From Dromiciops gliroides (taxonomy: Eukaryota > Chordata > Mammalia > Microbiotheria > Microbiotheriidae): a DNA stretch of 64,000 bases. Positions 32,761 through 44,479 of this stretch are shown here, piece after piece (position 1 is the first letter of the stretch; the number at the start of each line of letters is the position of its first letter). Location: NCBI RefSeq assembly GCF_019393635.1, contig NC_057861.1, positions 301,527,468 through 301,591,467 of the forward strand, read 5' to 3'. The position numbers and the translations under genes are program-made. Below the pieces are notes generated by a model. It was not told the DNA's origin. It searched no databases and saw only the letters and a list, made by a program, of their open reading frames with translations.

Positions 32761-35250
32761 ACAAACATACATTAAGTACATATCTACCTGTGTTGGGTTC
32801 TGAGTACATAAAAGTAAACATAGTCTTTGGTCTCAAGGAGCTTGCTTACAATCTAAAAAGAGTTGTTAAGTAAGGGCCTAAATTATAATAAAGTCAAATG
32901 TGATAAATGTACAGGAGAAGTACAAAAAAGTAATATAAAAAGATTGAAGGAAGGAGAGATTCCTTCTGCTCTTATTTTGATCATGGTTTTCAGGTAGTCC
33001 AATAATTTTCAAATTATTTCTCCTGAATCTATTTTCCAGGTTAGCAGTTTTTCCAAGAAGATATTTCACATTGCCTTCTATCTTTTTTATTCATTTGGAT
33101 TTTCTTTATTGTGTCTTGGTTTCTCATAAAGTTACTACCTTTGATTTGTTCAATCCTAATTCTTAGGCAATTATTTTCTTCAGAGAGCTTTTCCATTTGG
33201 CTTTTCAAGTTTTTGACTTTTTCTCATGACTTTCCTGCATCGCTATCATTTAGTTTTACATTTTTTCCCTCTACTTCTCTTAGTTTATCTTCAAAGTCCT
33301 TTTTAAGCACCTCTATGGCCTGAGACCAATTCATATTTTTCTTCGAAGCTTTGGCTGCAGCAGCCCTGATGTTGCTATCCTCTTCTGAGGATGCACCTTG
33401 ATCTTCCTTGTCACTAAAGAAACTTTCTTTGTTCCACACCTTTTTCTACTTGATCATCTTGCCAGGCAATTTCTTGACTTTAACTCCTTCTTAAAGTGAG
33501 GCCCTGCTTCCAGGCTGCATTGTCCCAAGCTTCAGGGGGTCCCAAGTGGTACGATTTAAGGAGGGGCAGGTTCTTCACTCACCTAGCCTATGCTCTGGTC
33601 TGTAAATAGCCCCAGGCCAACTTGCTAATTAACCAGGCAACAAAATTTTTTTGTTTTCGGTGGTTGTTAGTTCCAATGATCCTGCACCCCTCCCCCACCT
33701 GGGCCACCACCACTCCCTGGTTCCTCACTGGGGTAGGACAACCAAATTCCCCCTCAGCTCCCATAGAAACCCCTATAGACTTTCCTCCTGGCCAACCGCT
33801 CAGCCCTCTCACCAGACCGTGAGCTTAGTTCCAGAAGATGCCTGCGCTGCAGCTAATCCAGAGGCTCAGGGGTAAATTTCTCTGGCATAGCCTGCCTAGG
33901 GCTGGATCTGTGTTGGTGTGACCACAGGGTTGGTCTCCACTCCCAGCCCAGCACAGCAGCCCCCTCCTGCCAAAGTTCTAAGCCATCTTTGGCTGGAAAA
34001 TGGTCTTAGCCTATCTTTTTGTAGGTTCTGCTGCTCCAGGAGTTGTCTTATGGCTGTGTTTGGAGTTTTTTTGAGTACTTGTGTCAAGAGCTCTGAGGGC
34101 TTACTGCCTTTCCTCTGGAGAGATTCCTTCTGGCTGGAGACCAGGTGAAGCCTCATGGAAGCAGTAGCACCTAATCCAGGTTTTATAGGATGGAAAGAAT
34201 TTCCACTGGCAGAGATAGAAGATAGTCCATTTCCAGCATGAGAGTCACTGTGATTTAAGGCACAGAGATGGGGGAAAAAAGAAATTGGAAATTGGTTTGA
34301 ACTTAGAGTAGGTAAAGGAGAATAATGTGAGATAAGCCTGGAAGGGCAACTTGGAGTCAGACTGCAAAGGGCCTTGAATGATAAGATAAATAGTTGTATC
34401 TTATTCGGTAGGTAATGGGGAGCCATACCAGGTTTTACTTTTTTTTTTAGTAGGGAATGATGTAATATGACTTGTATGTTCAGAAGATTGTTCTAATAGT
34501 GGTATATTCAATGTATTGGCAACCAGTTAGAAAACTAATGAAATAGTACAAATGAGATGTTAATGAGGGTTTGAACTTGCGCTATATAAGTGAGAGAGGA
34601 AAGGAGAAGATGCGTGAGTTGTTGGGTTTTTTATCAATAGAATATAATTGGCTGTTAGGGGTGAGGAGAAGGAAGAGTCAAATGTTTCTAACATGGGTGA
34701 CAGAGAACACTGTGGGGTCCATCAACAAGGAAAGGGAAATTCATGGGAAGAACAGGTTTGAGAGAAAGAGAAGTTCCACTTTGGATACATCAAATTTGAG
34801 GCGGTAGCAGGCCACCTATATGGGGAGGTCGATTCAGCAGTTTTAAGTAAAGGTACAGAGAAGTCATGCCTAGAAATATAAGTTTCAGAGTCATCTGCAC
34901 TAATAACAGTTGAAGCTGTGAAGATGAATGACTTTACTCAGAGGTAGAGAGAAGAGAAATGAGCACAGAAACAAGAGGAGGTTCTGTATTTTGGGGGAAG
35001 GAAGAAGAAAAGGAACCATGAAAGAAGATAAAGAAGCTGTTCATTTGAACTGTAGGAGGCTCAAGAGAATGTCATGTGGAATCACTAGTAAAGAAGGCAA
35101 GGGAAGTCAGTTCCAAGGAAGTAAGAGTAGTGGGTTTCTGTTTGATGATCATTCCATACTGATCAAAATTTCAAATCTAGTCAGGATTACTTCCACCTTT
35201 AGGGCTGCTGCCCTAACAAAACACTTCCACACATTCACAGAAAGGAAAAT
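32761..35250 (+). repeat. Long L2-like element, split by an L1 fragment
   Basis: 32761-32968 is an L2-like tail (GGTCTCAAGGAGCTTGCTTA, GTTAAGTAAGGGCCTAAATT). After the inserted L1 block, 34133 onward continues with phrases also seen in the copy at 62590-63080 (GCAAAGGGCCTTGAATGATA, GGTAATGGGGAGCCATACCA). Further right (34600-34900) is more decayed. No protein frame survives. Confidence 0.55.
32969..34116 (-). mobile_element. L1/HAL1 5' fragment inserted without a 3' end
   Basis: A 1,148-bp block flanked by a perfect 16-bp duplication GGAGAGATTCCTTCTG (32953-32968, 34117-34132). On the minus strand it starts just inside the L1 head (AGAGGAAAGGCAGTAAGCCC) and runs through about 680 bp of 5'UTR. 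It then covers ORF1 with coiled-coil and the motif KIIGLPENHDQNKS, where it stops abruptly in ORF1 with no poly-A tail. Confidence 0.85.
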
Positions 35251-36179
35251 ATAATTACTACCAGCTTTTTGGTGGAAGGGATACCTTGTAAATCCAAGGA
35301 TATTCTAGCTCTATTTGTCTCTTCAGATTTCTAGAGCTCATTCAACAAGATATATGAAGCTATCTGTTTTTACAAAATAGGAACAAATTACTAGTAGCTT
35401 GCTGCATACTCATCCTCAACCAAAAAAATGTAGAATTTGGATTTTTTCATTAATTTTGCTTTTTTAATATCAATTGGAATTAATGTCTAAATCATGTTTT
35501 AAAATAAGGGTTAGTTTGGTAGTGAAGAATCATGATCCAGCCAATAATGATAGAAACTGAGAAGTATTTTTTCTCTGTAAGAAATATAGTTAATCATGTG
35601 AAGAAGACAAGTGGATCAGGAGAGTAAATTTAGTAGGTCCAAGTACCTCAAATAGGGAAAATTCTTGAGAGGACAGGTTTCTATTAGAAGGTACTCATGA
35701 TATAAGTCAATACCTTTAAGAAGTAAAGGTCACTTGAAGTAGAAAATGTCTTTCATGTTGGTAGAACACATCTTCCATAATAAACACAGTGGAAAGATAT
35801 TTGATGCCACCTGGAAATGGGACAAGTATGCATTGAGGTGTTTGCTGTGGAAGAGAAGCAGACAAGAGAAACAGGAATGTTTTATGTAGTACATGGAAAC
35901 AGGTGCTGACTGTCAAAGAAAGAAATGGAAAGGGCAGAGGTACAAATGGGAACAGGGAAAGGCTGTTGATACAAATGTCCTATGGGGTCATCAAAATTAG
36001 GAAAGAAAAACATGAAGTTTGGTAGGACCCAATTTGTACTTTCCACTATGATATGTTGCCTTTTCAAACAAATAAACACACACACACACACACACAGAAG
36101 GGGTATAGAAATATGGTTCCCCCCAAAGACCTATTAATAGAAAAATTACCTATTTATAGACCAAAAAAGGTAAGTCAGC
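35251..36179. other. Unrecognised noncoding stretch
   Basis: No known repeat or exon recognised apart from a short (CA)n run at about 36074-36097. Confidence 0.6.
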
Positions 36180-36275
36180 CAGTCTGTCAGTCAACTAGCA
36201 TTTATTAAGCACTTACTATGTACCAGACACTGCACTAAGGCCTGAGGATACAAAGAAAGTAAATCCCCACAATAG

Positions 36276-36304
<29 letters not shown>
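36180..36304 (+). repeat. L2-like tail with (CA)n
   Basis: AACTAGCATTTATTAAGCAC, TTACTATGTACCAGACACTG is the L2-like tail. A (CA) run follows at 36276-36304. Confidence 0.75.
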
Positions 36305-36308
<4 letters not shown>

Positions 36309-36351
36309 CAGATTCTCATGGGAACAACAACATTCAAATAACTACTTATGT

Positions 36352-36590
36352 AGATGATGAGGTGGATAGAGTGCTGGGGCTGGAGTCAAAAAGACTTAAA
36401 TTCAAATCTGGCTTTAGACACTAGCTGCATGACCCTGCCTCAGTTTCTTCATCTATAAAATGGAAGCAATAATAGTACCTGTCTTCCAGAGTTGTTGTGA
36501 GAATCAAGTGAAATAATAATTGTAAAGTACTTAGCACAGTACCTGGAACATAATTGTGTCATATAAATATTAACAATTAAATATACTGGA
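36352..36590 (+). repeat. MIR-type SINE
   Basis: GGCTGGAGTCAAAAAGACTT, then CTCAGTTTCTTCATCTATAA, AATGGAAGCAATAATAGTAC and the terminal TAAAGTACTTAGCACAGTAC block. Confidence 0.8.
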
Positions 36591-36699
36591 ATACTTAAGA
36601 CATTGATGAGCCAGAGGAAGGCCTCTAAAGGGAGGCTTTCTTTTGGAGAACTGACAGAAAAAAAAAACAGAAAAAAAATTGTACAAGATGAGAAATCAT

Positions 36700-36915
36700 A
36701 GCTATCTAGCATTTATATAGTGGTTTAAAGTTTGCAAAGTGATGTACACATGATCCTCACCATAACTTTGGGAAGTAAGTGCTGTTCTTATTTCCTTTTT
36801 ACAGATGAGGAAATTGTGGCGGAACATTCCAAGCAATGATTTGCCCAGAGTCACACAGGTGTAAGAGGCAGAGTTTCAACTCAGGTCTTCCTCACTTTGA
36901 ATACCACCATGCCAA
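36700..36915 (-). repeat. MIR/THER1-type SINE
   Basis: Reverse copy: TAAAGTTTGCAAAGTGATGT, TTTTTACAGATGAGGAAATT, TTTGCCCAGAGTCACACAGG. Confidence 0.85.
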
Positions 36916-37235
36916 AAGTACAGAGGACTTGTGATCCATACTGGGGAAGTGTGTTACAACAGTGAGATCACAGATTCACCCAGATATCTAGGTCAGGATG
37001 AGAGGGGTATATAACCAAAGAGGAATACAAAAGAGAAGCACCCATGACAAGATAAGGAATGACTAAGATGGGCATAAAGTGATACCTGAAAAAAAATTCT
37101 TGGGAAGAGAGAAAGAGCTTTATAGCCATGATCAGAGAGAGAACAGACAGGTCCACTAAATTGAGGCAGCTGGTATAATGGGCAGAGATGACAGAGAGAA
37201 CAAAGATACTCAATACATCCATCAGATCTCATGAT

Positions 37236-37640
37236 TTTTTAAATTAGAAAGACTAAAGCAGAGTGAAGAGGAATTTGAAACTTAAGATGGGAGAGAAGTT
37301 AATGGAAGATTACCTAGCTGCTTTCCATGAGTATGAGCATTCAAACTCAGATTAATTATATGTAAAGCTTTTGAAAGAGCCTACATTGGTCATAGAACCA
37401 TTGTTTATGGTCTTGGAGAAATCATGGAGAAGAAGAAAGTTGTTAAGGACTAGAGATGGGCAAATATTTCAATTTTCAAAATGGAAGAAAAAAAGTAGAT
37501 TCCAAAAATCACACAGTGAAGAACTTGACAGAGATCCCTGGCAAGATTCTAGAATGTATATTAAATTGGTTATTTATGAGAACTTAGACAAAGAAGCAAC
37601 ATTAGAAGCTGGCATAACTTTGCTAAGAATGACTCTAACC
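37236..37640 (+). mobile_element. CR1/L3-like LINE ORF2 (RT) fragment
   Basis: Sense LINE sequence with the CR1-type order: CTAGCTGCTTTCCATGAGTA, then GGAGAAATCATGGAGAAG, GATGGGCAAATATTTCAATT, and CTGGCAAGATTCTAGAATG. These correspond to the N-terminal part of the reverse transcriptase (the region of LTS-x-PGKILE in CR1). A 104-codon frame at 37371-37685 follows it partly but is frameshifted. 37641-38092 is unrecognised. Confidence 0.65.
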
Positions 37641-38092
37641 CCCAAATTCCTTAATCTCCTTAAAGCCCATGACCTATACCTTTGACACACACAAGAATGG
37701 TCACACAGAAGATGTCAACACTACCCACCAATATTCTACTTCCCTAATTCTCCCATGTCAAGCTCCAGATTTCCCTTAACTCTGTTTGCCTTAGCCTTTC
37801 CATCCTCATTGTTATCTTGTGCAATTCTTTTTTATGCCTTTTCGTAAATCCTCCAAAAAGAAACTTTCCATTAGAGGCTTTCCTCTGGCTCATCAATATC
37901 TCACGTGTTCCAGTTCACCTAAAGTCTCTCATTCTCCCTGCAGAATGAGCTCACCAGAGCAGGAATAATGGCCTGAGTATACTTTCCTCCTTGAATCTCA
38001 GCCTAATCTCAACCAGCTGTTTCAACTCTACTCTATCCTCTGCTCTTAAATCCCTTGCTACCTGGTCTCCACTCTTTTTAGGGCTGCTCATC

Positions 38093-38553
38093 CACCTTTG
38101 GTGGACATCTGTCACTCAACTCTCACCTGTGGCTCAAGAAGCATATGCAGTAGCCACACCCTGGTAAACCATCTTGAATGATGGGCTAAACAGGATTGAG
38201 GGTAACCTGCAGGCCTCAAAACCATCAGTGAGTTAGTCTACCTAGTCCACAGTGGAGTGGATGGATGAGAATAATTTGTTCCAATGGCTATGAAAGTGGC
38301 TGAAGTAGGTAATGTGGAGTACTTAGAGTTTGGTTAGACACTGAAGACACCAAGGTCATGCATTACAATCCGAGCCATTGCCAGCCATCTTGACTTTTGT
38401 CCTGCCACTGGACTTCAGTGACTCAGGAAGAGATAGTGAGGCTGACAACTTTGTGCAACTCTGCCTCCCTTAAATCCAATTGGTGAGGGAGTCGAGATAT
38501 CACCCCATGATGCCACTGGTCCTCTTTGAAAACAAAGGACAAACAACAATAAT
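38093..38553 (-). repeat. Unclassified interspersed repeat, copy 3 of 4
   Basis: Reverse-orientation copy: CCTTTGGTGGACATCTGTCA, CCAAGGTCATGCATTACAAT, CAACTTTGTGCAACTCTGCC, TTAAATCCAATTGGTGAGGG, GGTCCTCTTTGAAAACAAAG. Confidence 0.8.
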
Positions 38554-38939
38554 GAATATCCAAACTGGAGCTGCTCAAATGTGGAATGGTCTAACAAAGT
38601 CTAGGTATCCCCTAGCCAGGTATAATATAGAAGGAATTCTTATATTAGGCAGGACATTGAACTAGATGGCCCCTAAAATGTTTTGTAATGCTGAGATCCT
38701 ATCCTTCTCTATTCTACAGGTCTAACATGATAGAAAATCGAAATATTGTTATACTCTATGAATATCAATAGATATGAACAATCTCCTTTGGAGATTCTCT
38801 TTTGTTCTCTGTGAATTTTGATGGTGATGGACATTTTTTAAGGCAATCTAGTTCATCTTCTCTCAGCTTCATCATTCTTTTGTATTACAATTATTAAATA
38901 TGTAACATGTATAGTTATTGAGTTATCAAAAATCTGAAT

Positions 38940-39135
38940 ATTCAAGGTCAAAATGATTTGTGACTTCACAGACAGTAAATGACTGTTGAATAGAATTTCA
39001 GGGTAGACACATTCAGTGTTTATAAAAGCAAACAGCTTAGCTCACATTTTCATTCTTGGATTATTTTAAGCACGGTAGTGCCAGAATATATAAAAACAGA
39101 TAGCTTGGTTTCAGATTTTCATTCCTGAATGTGAG
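38940..39135 (+). promoter_or_regulatory. TATA-containing module A (candidate regulatory or old repeat)
   Basis: Contains TTCAAGGTCA (nuclear-receptor half-site form TCAAGGTCA) near 38940. About 50 bp later comes AATTTCAGGGTAGACAC, then GTTTATAAAAGCA (39015-39030) and AGCTTAGCTCACATTTTCAT. A second degenerate copy of the TATA part follows at about 39087-39130 (ATATAAAAACAGATAGCTTG ... ATTTTCATTCCTGA). The same arrangement recurs at 44222-44430. No downstream exon was seen. Confidence 0.35.
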
Positions 39136-39449
39136 TTTCAAAATGCATGCCATGTAGATGATTGTCTATGAGAAAACAAGAATAGCAAGTCACTTACAAG
39201 AACTACCATGTTTGTTGGTATAATAAAAATATTACTTTTTTTGGAACATGGCATTATTTTTTCTTGTATCTATTGCACCTGTGATAGTATACACTTGTAG
39301 ATCTGTTGGCTGGACTGCACTAGTCCACCTTTAAGTTTGGAATTCCATTACCACATTTAAAATTTTGAAAATTGGAAATTTACTTTCAGTAATTCTTGGT
39401 TTGGTTATGGTGGATGTTGGGCAAATCCTAAATGTAAGCCCTGGCATTC

Positions 39450-39500
<51 letters not shown>
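39450..39500. repeat. (CA)n microsatellite
   Basis: Pure AC/CA run of about 25 units. Confidence 0.97.
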
Positions 39501-39502
<2 letters not shown>

Positions 39503-42264
39503 ACCTGTATGTAATGTCAATGGGCTTACATGGAGGCCTTTCAAGTTACACTTCCAGGTTTCATGCACTGCCAATAAGCAGTAGTAAAGAGTATTTTTAG
39601 AATAGTGTACTTATGATGATAAACATATTTATGAGTACAATGAAAAGTATCACATTACTCACATCATCAAATTAACTACAGCTACTGTTTTAGGGAGAAA
39701 TGCCAAGAAAGTTTTATTCAAAACCAGTATACTGGTAGCTGTTGAAGCACGATGTTTAAAAATTAATGGATAAAATCTGTCCTGCACTAAAGAATGATCT
39801 TCCCTAAAGACTCAGCATGGTACAGAAGTAACTTAGGTTCTCAAAACTAGGCCAGAGGGGCTAAAACTTGAGCAGGTCCTACCAAGTTGGAAAGTTTTTA
39901 AAGTCAATGTTGAACTATGTCTGTAGAGTCTGTGTACACAATCAGCCTACCCAAGTTCACCAACAGATTAGTCATCAGGTGATGTATATATTTTTTGATC
40001 TACAGCTACTCATGATAACCACTTATCCACTGAAGGGCTAAAAGTTATTCACTCTGCATCAATCAGAAAAGTATCCATTAACATATGAAAGAATTATGGA
40101 TTTTGAAAAGTATTTACAGAATTAAAGAAGCTAATAGAATTAGGAGGGTATTTGAGAGGTGACTGCTTTTATCAGGAGGAATTTACCCCCTCCCCAGTAA
40201 ATTGAAACAAACAGGTTTCTATCCTATTAATTCTAGAAGATTTTTTTAGTTCTGCCTCCCTCCAAATACGAATGGAAATTCAGCTTGATGCATGCAGAGG
40301 CCTTGATGTGAAAGCTACAACCTTTGAGATTTTACATTACTTCAGTGGAATTATTATAGAAAAATATAATGAAACTTGTTATTTAAAAAGGAAAGCCAAT
40401 GGGAAAGGTCTTTCAGGTTCTGCACAATTTTTCACATTGTAATTTCACAGTCCAGAAAATAAATGGCATTTTCCTATATCTGATGCTTTTGAATAGTAAG
40501 TTGTATGTGTTGCTGACCAAGATTAAATGCATTTGTGCACAATGATGACCTGAAAACCATGAGCTGTATGAAATGGAATGTGACGATCTCAGATGTTTCT
40601 GCCTGTCAGTAAGTGATAAAGAAGCCATTTCTGAGGGATTAACACTTGTGCTAAGGTTTATGAATTAAAATTTCCACAAGTGTTAGTGATCAACATCTTT
40701 TATAAAAGACTGAATTGAGGAAGAACATTTGAAAATTGGAACTTCACATGATAAATGCTGACAAGTCCTTTATAAGTCTTAAATTGTCACATAAATGAGA
40801 TTTATCATCATCACTATTTGCTATAGTGCATTCTTCACTACAAAGGAAAAACATCTCTTTGAAAAAATGTGCAATTTAAAAAACAAATTAAATTAAACAA
40901 TTCAATCTCTATATTTTTCTCACTCTGCCTTTCCTAATGGAACAATGAAGTTCCATATTTAAAGGTCACCCTATACTGAGCACTCCATAGCCAAGCAGTA
41001 CCAAAGTCTATTTCTAAATCCCCCTAAATAATGCAACATTCTAAAGGGCAAGAGAGATGGTCAATAGACAAGAGTTCACCAATGTGAAAGGCATGAGGCA
41101 ATGGCTACTCCTGGACCAAGATACTCAATTTTATTCTTTCTAAGTAGGCCACGATACCCTTTAAGGATGGTCTGGAGAAGGCATGTGCAATGTCAGAATG
41201 ACACCATGGAGTGTCATTTATTTCTTTAGTCACACTGTCCCACCCTAAACATGCTGCTATCTGCAACCTGAGTCGCTAGCTTGGGTCAACAATGCCCATT
41301 ACTCATCCTCTCAATCAAACATCAATGTAGGAAGTTTGTGACTTAGGCCAAAGATGAAAGGATCTGAACAGCTGTTCCTCTTGAGCTCAGCTCTGATCCC
41401 AGTGTGAAAAAGTAAATGCCTTGGAAAAGTAATCACATCTCTGCATACTATAGGCACCAAATTCAAAGCATCTACCCGCTCTGTTTATTTTGGAAGAGTT
41501 ATGTACACCACTTTGGCTGTGAGCAAGGTATTCATATCTCTGCTTTTGCCCAACATGGACTGTGTAGTTAGTCCATCCATCTTGTTCAAATAAGGATATC
41601 TCTGTTAGAAGTTTTTATATTCTATTTACCTAATTTACTGCCTCACAGAAGAATGAACTGCCACTGATGTCAATAATAGATATCTAGCATAATAAAGTAA
41701 TAGTGCTATGGTAAAAAATCAAAACAAAAAACAAATGCTAAGCCTTGATCTTTTCTAGATGTCTTGTCATAAAGCTTGAGGGATGGTTTCTTTGAGAGCT
41801 AATATAGGTTAGAGTAGGGAGGAGAAGCCATGTAGAACAAATGGCTATCATGCAATGTTTCCCTGGCTTTCTATTTCCCTAAAGCACAGTGGTTGGATAG
41901 GTTGAGAGTAGAGCTGATAAACACAGAATGATCCTATATTTACTCTACTTTTAGTTTTTGTAACTTTAATTCAGGCAAAACTGCTTTTAGGATATAGGAG
42001 CAAAATCCTTTTCTTTTATCTGTGCCAAGCAAAACTAGAGCTGTTCTGAACTCAAAGGAAAGAGCAGAACATGTTTGTTTTTAACTGAACATGCAGTCAA
42101 CACCTCCAACATATGCCCAAAATAAAGATTATTTTGTTTAAATGTTAATAATTTTAGCAATCATAATAACATGAAACATATTGAAGTTACATATATTGTG
42201 AGATTTTAAAAAATTACACTTTGCCATTCTGGTAAAGATATTTGCAAATGCAATGCATAAAAGA

Positions 42265-42680
42265 ATTCAATCATTCAATAAGCATTTATTGAATGCCCAC
42301 CCCTGGAAATTAAAAAAATTTAAATCTGTGATTTCTCCATTCCAGGGGAGTGCCCTGGTAGGAATTTTCTGTAAAATTGCAGATCAACACATAGACAATT
42401 ACTAAAAGGTTAAGAAAACAAGAGACTAGGGGAAAGGACACTGATAAGTTATTTGTTGAGGGTCACAGAGCTAATACATGTCAGGTAAGGACTGGAACCC
42501 CAGTCGTCCTGATTCCAAAGTCAGCTCTTTATTCACGATGCCATGTTGCCTCCTGGGACACTATGGATACAAAACCAAAAAGCAAACCAATTCCTATTCT
42601 CAAGGAGCTCATGTTTTAGAGGAGGAAGGGGATCACATAAACACAAGTAAGTAAATGTAATACTCATATGAAGTAAATGC
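42265..42680. repeat. L2-like and MIR fragments
   Basis: L2-like tail at 42265-42420 (CATTCAATAAGCATTTATTG), a reverse MIR at about 42430-42560 (TGTTGAGGGTCACAGAGCTA), and a further L2-like piece at 42560-42680 (CTCAAGGAGCTCATGTTTTA). The MIR is apparently inserted in the L2-like element. Confidence 0.65.
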
Positions 42681-42889
42681 AGAAATCCAAGGATAAAAAC
42701 TTTTCTGCCAAATTTTCTAGAAAAAAAACTAAGTGAAAATTTCAGGGATGCAAATTTCATCACTGTGACCATTTCTCAATTTAATTTTCCACTTTTTGAC
42801 AGTGACCCTTCACATTTCTTATTCAGCCTCCAACTAGACTGAGACTAATTAAGGAAAACCTTCCTTAAACAGCTTTTGAAACTCTTTAT

Positions 42890-42985
42890 AAATGAGTCCA
42901 CTTACCTCTCTAGGCCTCAGTTTCCTAATCTGTAACACAAAAGGCTCTATCCAAAGTTCTTTCCAGCACCATTCTATGATCCTTT
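42890..42985 (+). repeat. MIR tail
   Basis: CCTCTCTAGGCCTCAGTTTC, CTAATCTGTAACACAAAAGG, then CAGCACCATTCTATGATCC. Confidence 0.75.
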
Positions 42986-43119
42986 AATTAAAATTAACAT
43001 TCTACTCTTGGTCTCTGGCTTCCCAGATACTTTCCCTTTCTCCTTTGGGTCTTTGCCTGATCTAGAACTGCTTAGCCCTTTAAAGCCTATGTGTTGTACA
43101 ACTCTTCTACTTTTTCGAT

Positions 43120-43690
43120 ATTGTTTTTTGTCTTTCATTTCTGAAGAGGACCAATGACATCACAGGATGATATCTTGACTCATGCATGAATTGGATTTCA
43201 ATGAGGCAGAGTTGCACAGTCATCAAGCCTCACTCTTCCAGATTAATGAAATTCTATTGGCATAACAAAAGTCAAGACAAGTAGTGATGGCTCAGGATTC
43301 AATGGATGACCTTGCCATCTTTGATGTCTGACCGAGTTCGAAGTGCTCCGTAGCTCCTGTTTTCAGCTATTTTATGGCTATTGGAGCAAACTGTTATCAT
43401 TCATTCATTCATTTTGCTGGGGGCAAGTCTTCACATGCTTAGGGTACACACCTTCCTAATTCATTGATGGGTTTGAAACGTGTAGATTACCTTCAACTTG
43501 GTTTAGCCCATCTGTCAAGATGGTTTACCGGGGTGTGGTTGCTAAGCATACTATAGTTTCTTTTGCCACAGGTGAGAGTTGGGTGACAGGTGAACACCAA
43601 AGGTGGATGAGCAGCCCTAAAATGGGCTGAGGTGTATGGGAGTGTTCAGAGAGGTCTAGCACCTCTGAGGCTGTGAGGGCTTGCTGAGCC
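43120..43690 (+). repeat. Unclassified interspersed repeat, copy 4 of 4
   Basis: The longest, collinear with 10109-10690: GAGGACCAATGACATCACAG, GAATTGGATTTCAATGAGGC, CATCTTTGATGTCTGACCGA, CACCAAAGGTGGATGAGCAG. 43691-44221 has no recognised feature. Confidence 0.85.
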
Positions 43691-44221
43691 CTTTTCAGAG
43701 CTATCTATTTACTTTATATATATTATTAAAAGTCAAAATATAACCACATCACAGATTTTTTTATTTAAAACTTTTTACTGAAAAAATTTTTTAGACATTA
43801 GAAAGCTTTGAAATCTATGTTTACATGTTATGTAATATCCCTTCAGTTCCATTCATCTTCTGTATGGTGTTCCAAGAAAATGTAAATATTAAAAAATTAT
43901 ATCATATAGAAATTAAAGTACTGACCCTAACCATGAATTTGATTATTTGTAGAATCTTAAGCTTCTCAGTGTCTCTTAAATTCATATGATGCTTCTGAGA
44001 TGATGAGAAAAATATCCTGACGTGAACTTTTAACATTAAGCAAGTTCGTATGAATGACTTGTTCAGACTTGTTTATATAGTAGCCAGACAGGGTTCTTTC
44101 AGACAGCATTATAAACATTACTATTGTAGAAGATGATCCTTTCACTTGCTTTTATCAATTGATAATATCACACTTGAAATGACTGCCATCTGACTGCATG
44201 TGCACTTAGTAAGCCTTAATG

Positions 44222-44430
44222 ATTTTCAAGGTCACTGGGAGGTTGGAAAAAAAAAAGCAATCAAACCTATACCCCAGTCAAGAAGAGAATTTCAGAGCAG
44301 ACACTTTCAAAGTTTATAAAAGCATACCACTAGCTCAAACATGCATTGCTGGACTGTAACAAACTGAATAGCCCAAGATGTAAATCAAATCTTAGCTCAG
44401 ATGTTCACTTTTGAATTGGGCTTTTCACTG
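44222..44430 (+). promoter_or_regulatory. TATA-containing module B (candidate regulatory or old repeat)
   Basis: TTTTCAAGGTCACTGGG, then AATTTCAGAGCAGACACTTT, GTTTATAAAAGCAT and TAGCTCAAACATGCATT, matching module A at roughly four bases in five across the 66-base heart. A further degenerate unit (CTTAGCTCAGATGTTCAC) follows at about 44388-44420. The spacing inside each module is similar (70-77 bp). Confidence 0.35.
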
Positions 44431-44479
44431 TTCTATGAATACACATGTATGCATATAAGAAACTTAGAAGTCTCTTTGA

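Larger units (their letters stand above)
38555..42260. other. Repeat-poor intergenic stretch
   Basis: About 3.7 kb in which I recognise no SINE, LINE or LTR, only the (CA)n at 39450-39500 and the TATA-containing module at 38940-39135. No coding exon recognised. In a window this dense with retroelements this is the longest such interval. Confidence 0.6.
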
